Shown: one piece after another, positions 59,250 through 64,000 of the stretch
Position numbering within the stretch: position 1 is the stretch's first letter
How the letters are laid out: the number at the start of each line of letters is the position of its first letter
Origin: Antitrichia curtipendula
Lineage: Eukaryota; Streptophyta; Bryopsida; Hypnales; Leucodontaceae
Direction of reading: 5' to 3'
Assembly: GCA_951230915.1 (NCBI GenBank)
Contig: OX579635.1
Coordinates: forward strand, 18,538,001 to 18,602,000
DNA: 64,000 nucleotides
Translations under genes and position numbers: made by a program
The notes under the pieces: model-generated
The model's database searches: none
Told to the model about the DNA's origin: nothing
What the model saw: the letters and a program-made list of their open reading frames with translations, nothing else

Positions 59250-62200
59250 TGATTGTGGATAAGGGTATTGCAGAAACGATAATCGTCGTCTGAACGATTA
59301 ATCACAAAATTCAAATCCTTCTCCTCATAAATATAAAGACTTGCATGTTTTAAAATTTGGCGTGATTATTAAATGTTGTGTTAAGATTCACCTTTGAAAA
59401 ACAAAATGCAAAAGAAAATCTTCCTACAAATTTTATTGTAATTTGAAGGCAATGCACCTGAAATTTAGTTAAAAATTCCTTGCAATCCTTCATTGCAAAA
59501 TGTGCAATCATTGGGCAATGATACAAAATTTTGTTCCCATTACAATTGAACTAGTAGATAAATCGTGCGGTTAATGTACAGTAATTGACAATGGTTGTTG
59601 TTTGGTTATTGGAAGTGAGCGGTAACTGGCCGGTTTACTCTAACCAACAAAGGAATCTAAGCTTTGCATGAGGATGTATGGTCGATTTTTTTTTTCCTGA
59701 TTACTGAATCTCAAAACATACATAGTCTTGCTTTGGTACTATCTAATGACTTGATAACTTACTTGTTCTAAATCTAGATGACAATGACAATGATAAGTTA
59801 ATAGAATTTTCAAGAGTAACAAGAAGAATTCGTTGGCATCTGTTGCAGCATAGTTTTTATCATTGTCAAAACTATGATCATTGAGATTTGAAGCAAAGGA
59901 TTTTCCTAGACTTCTATGAAGTAATCGCTTGTGCATTCTTTTCAAATTGATATTGAGGCTTCTAGGGTTTTGACGATCCAAATTAGTAACTCTAAGTTTG
60001 AAACTATTGTACTTTTTAGTCCTAAAAAGTAATTAAAAGTTGGATAACAACTTTAAAACAATTGATTGGGTATATAAGGGGTATTTCCTTTATGCATAGT
60101 CCAAATGTAGAGCGCAAAATAATATGATATAAACAATATAAATTCCACAACATTTGGAAAGCTTTCATAAAATAAGATGGGATTGCCAATATTTTGGAAA
60201 TATTCTTACTACCAAAAATTTGAAAATATTCTAAGATTATTTTGTATAAATGTTTGAATCATTTGGCCTTGAGAATTGATGAAAGTACAAATTTTGGTTT
60301 TAATATTTGAAGTTTTTATGAATGGCTAAGCTTATTCTTGCATCAATTTGTGAATAATGACTAAACACTTATTTGATGGTGAAAAGATCAATACTTTCTT
60401 AATAGTAAATGTTTTAAAAGTAGTCAAACTTACAAAGAACATCATTAAATTATGCCAAATTGACAATTGTTGCATTTGTACCAATGACACTAATCTAATA
60501 TGGTCCTAATCCTAAAGACCCAATCAACTCTTTAGTAGCCATTGCTTACTTTGGACAACAATTTTAGGAAGAATTTTATTTTCTTTCAAAAACTAATATT
60601 ATTTATACAAACAAAATTGGGTTGTCTTTCTATTTCTATATTAAAAATAAGATCATTGCAAGCAAAAAAAACTAGTAAGGATAATAGCTCAAAGTGCTTG
60701 GTATTTTGCCTAGTGTAAGAAAGTTTACCATCCAGAGAAAGTGATGATGTTTTCATGACAAAACCTTATGTGTTTTTTTCACAAATCAATTGAAATTAGA
60801 AGTTAACTTTGACCAACCATAGACATTTTCAAATTCTAAAGATCAAAATTGTATAATTTTTGGTAATTATTGGAAGTTAAATTTTCAAAATTTATTTTTA
60901 AAATCTATAAATAGATTTGTTTTTTTTACCCCACAGATAGGTTCTATTGTTCATGCTCTATTTTGTCTTTTTTGATGTAAACTTCAAAAAATTATGAAAC
61001 TTATATTTAATAACATCTTCGCGTTTTGTCCCAAATCCTTAGGTCTTTTATTAGTTGGTTATTGGTTAAGACTCAATTGTTGACTTGATTTCAAAATCAC
61101 CAAAATCAACCAGTATGCTAGAGTATTTAGATCATTAAATTGGGCCATTAACTTGATCTAAAGGCTTTATTTTGAAAACCAAACCAAATCTTTCACATCC
61201 AATAGCTACTTATGATTCACTTATATAGTGGTATTTGGGCACCAAAAAAATTGGGCCTAAGTGCTAATACTTGGATGACTATTATCTTTGATCTAATTTT
61301 AAACTTGAGCTGACATTGTAAATTGGGCCAACTTTGAATCACATTCAAGCCATAACCCCTTTAGAATGTGAAAAGCATGCATGGGCCTCAATTTCTAGTA
61401 TTTAATATTTTGTATTGGTTTCTTATATAAGTAAAATAAAAGGGTAGAAACTACACCTAAGTAAAGAATATGTTCTACGTATTCACAATGAATACAAGCC
61501 CTTTTGTGTAGAAGGCTTCATGTCAAGTATATTTTACTTGGAAAGTACACATACATCTTTGGCTATTGGCAAGAGCAATTAGAAAACAATTAACCTACAT
61601 GCTCCTTTGAGTTGTAGAGTGTGTATATTGGTAGGCGAGTTTCCACTAGCTTGAATTTTATAATAAACATTTGCAACAATGAAGCAGAGCAATTTTGTGA
61701 TGAGGATTCTTTGAGAATTCATACAGTCATGAGCAACCAAGATTTAGGAAGACAATTTAAGCATAGCTCCTTTAGGTCCGCTTGGCTAGAATTGGCCTAT
61801 GATTGACTAAATATTGGGATTTTAGCTCTAAAGTTATTTTCCTACTTCAAATGATATAAATTGCAACATTATTGTCAAGATCACAAATAAACATGCTATC
61901 GTTTGAAACTAAAAACAACTTTGCTAATTTTGACATTTCATTTTTTAAAGTGTTTGTATTGTCACTGTTGTTGGAGGATGACTTTTTAATATCAATTCTT
62001 GGTGCTCTATTTGAAACGATTTCTAAAAGTCAAAAACAGCCAAAATATATATATCTCTTTTCAAAGTTTGATGGTTTATTTCAACATAAAAATGGATTTT
62101 TTATAAAGTATTAGAAATTTGAAAAGGAAGATATTTCATCTAGTCACATACTTATTTTTAATTCACATACATGGTTCACTCAATTGAAACCTAACGATAT

Positions 62201-62580
62201 GTTTGTGGACATCGTGAACCACAATATTGGTTTATATTTTAGAAAATGGAAATTATAAACAATGTGCGTGAATTTACAGATCCAGCAGTATTAGTATTGT
62301 GGATTAAACCACAACTATCAATTAGGGATTTTTTCGTTAGATAATGATGGAAATGTTGGGAGTTTAAGGGATTTAAAATTTTAAAGGGAAAAATAGAGAT
62401 TTTAAACTAAAATGACTTCAAGCAAGATTTGATAAAGTTATTAAATTAGGCAAACAATAAAATGGTAAAAAAATGAAAACCAAAATACAACAAAGTAGAA
62501 AAATTTAATTAGAATTAAATAAAATTCAAAAAGATAACATACACAAAAAATATAAAACCAAAATGAAAACAAAATACTTT
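59250..62580. other. AT-rich intergenic stretch
   Basis: I see no gene, RNA gene or clear transposon boundary here. Open frames are short and without recognisable domains. Confidence 0.5.
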
Positions 62581-62584
62581 AGAT

Positions 62585-63060
62585 AGGAATTGTGCTCAAT
62601 GTGTAATTTTAGATCTCATTTTGGCATAATAGAATATTTTTTTCGAAAAAAATTTGAACTAAAAGAATTTGGAAAATTACACTTAATTTCATTTTCAAAA
62701 ATCTATTTGAGATTTAAAGCTTTTAATCAAAAGTTTTGGACAAAATTCATGTTCACAACATTTTCTTTGACAACATCCTCTTTGAATTTTGTCTACAAAT
62801 TTTGATTGGAGGCTCAATCTCACAAACGGATTTTTGAAGATGAAATTTTACTTGATTTCCCAACTTTTCTTAGTTCAAATCTTCTTGGAAAGAGTTATTC
62901 TACTATGCAAAAATGAAGTGTGAAGTTCTAAATTGAACACGATTCATTTGTTTTGACAATGAGCAGTCAAGCTTTCATCTTTAAAAATTTGTGACGAACA
63001 ATGGATTTCATTATAAAAATGAATTTTCCATCCCACACCTTACAATTGGATTTCCTTAAA
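62585..63060. repeat. Diverged copy of the gap-flanking repeat
   Basis: It aligns collinearly by eye with 25,554-26,070, with shared phrases including TTTTTGATTGGAGGCT and TTTTGACAATGAGC. This shows that the repeat beside the assembly gap is dispersed and that the order left arm then loop is real there. The rest of the window to 64,000 is AT-rich with no gene seen. Confidence 0.6.
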
Positions 63061-64000
63061 TGTTGTGCTTTGCATTTTCTCTTGAAGGGTATTGTTGATT
63101 CCATTGAAAATGAATTCAACCATGCCAGAAAAAAAACATGAAAACTTCAACATTATATGCCAATTAGCAATGAGGATTTAATTTTTTGGAGACCAAGATA
63201 GTGTCTTTAATTAATTTTGTATTTTGGTAACAAGCTAGGTTTAGGTTGTTTTTTTACAACCTAGGTTTTGAATTTTTTCTCTCAAAACAAGGCAGTATTT
63301 GGATTTATTTTGTAATTTCATAACAAGCTAGGTTTTAGATTATTTTTTCATAATAAGGTAGATTTGGAAATCTTTCATTTTTTTGTAACAAATTGTATCT
63401 ATATTCTTTTCCTATTTTTGCAGCAAGCACATTCTTGATTTGTTATTTTTTGTTACAAGCTTTGTCTTTGCCAAAAAAAATCCCAAAGGATTGAATGCAA
63501 ATTAAACATGTGCCTTTACAGATTCTCAATTTCAAAATGAATTAGCATTAAACTTCTCATGAAGATTTCAAAATTCTCCTAGGTAAAGAACCTTGTTGCA
63601 TAAGTTGGTATCATAGTCATAGTCACCCAAGCCACATTTTTCTTGGCCACTGGTATTTCCAATCCATACTCAACTTGCAACTGATGTAGACATGTCATAC
63701 CAAGCTTGTGAAGTATTTCAATGGATGATCTACTATTGATTTCTCCTTCTTCTCTAGTGTGGTTCAATACAGTCTTTGTATATAGAGAACCCAAAACCTA
63801 TTGATAGTCACAAATTTCTTGCCGGAGTTTGTTTCCCTCAAAACCACTTTTGATTGAAGAAGTGTGCAGTACACTTGTAAGTGGTTGTTGTCTAAAAATT
63901 CCACCTATAAAAGACATGATGCAAGGTTACAAAACAATGTTTGTACATCATTTTTCTCAAAATACACTGAAATTTGCTCATGTGTGCCATTTAGAACATT

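Overview
This looks like nuclear DNA of a land plant, AT-rich and dominated by transposable elements. The evidence is a spliced gene for a BPG2/YqeH-type organelle GTPase (55,493-59,021, minus) with AAACCCTAA telo-boxes upstream, Stowaway- and CACTA-type MITEs, a tRNA-derived SINE, and a PIF/Harbinger element with its Myb-like partner ORF. I cannot name the species. No ribosomal RNA gene or CRISPR array was seen. A run of 200 N (26,111-26,310) marks an assembly gap.

The main content is two related giant DNA transposons, called E1 (3,003-16,481, 13.5 kb) and E2 (42,127-54,202, 12.1 kb). Each has imperfect terminal inverted repeats around a TGCTATTYTG core and a 9-bp target-site duplication. 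Each carries two divergent multi-exon genes. The leftward gene is a Mutator-like (MULE) transposase with a Cys/His-rich WRKY/GCM-like zinc finger, a DDE core and a C-terminal SWIM zinc finger. The rightward gene encodes a protein of about 1,130-1,240 residues, with a ParB/sulfiredoxin-like domain (FFV-x-DGNHR) followed by a permuted, beta-class DNA-methyltransferase-like domain. The SAM-binding part of that domain is recognisable, but the catalytic motif IV (normally D/N-P-P-Y) reads DIKD or DMPE. I recognise no named element with this cargo. Introns of both genes in each element carry an element-specific palindrome: TGCCGATRTCGGCA in E1 and CTCTCGRCGYCGAGAG in E2. Several copies sit at fixed spacing, which suggests binding sites or structured DNA or RNA belonging to the element.

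Layout. 1-2,993 and 16,491-17,980: small MITE, Harbinger Myb-like ORF, and a Harbinger transposase gene split in two by E1. 3,003-16,481: E1. 17,985-18,342: Stowaway MITE. 18.4-27 kb: AT-rich MITE and fold-back repeats, including a long inverted repeat around the N gap. 27,867-32,098: a TTAA-flanked element with 15-bp inverted repeats that carries a tyrosine-recombinase-like (DUF3504/Crypton-type) gene remnant; a CACTA MITE sits in its left end. 32-42 kb: AT-rich repeats and another CACTA MITE. 42,127-54,202: E2, inserted in a 1.8-kb dispersed repeat whose uninterrupted relative lies at about 21.15-22.94 kb; a SINE is inserted near E2's right end. 55.5-59 kb: the GTPase gene, the only clear host gene. 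59.3-64 kb: AT-rich DNA with one diverged repeat copy.

All transposon genes carry some in-frame stops, and the E1 transposase also has frameshifts, so the copies are probably immobile now. The ParB-methyltransferase genes have kept a continuous frame across 10-12 exons and are better preserved than the transposases.
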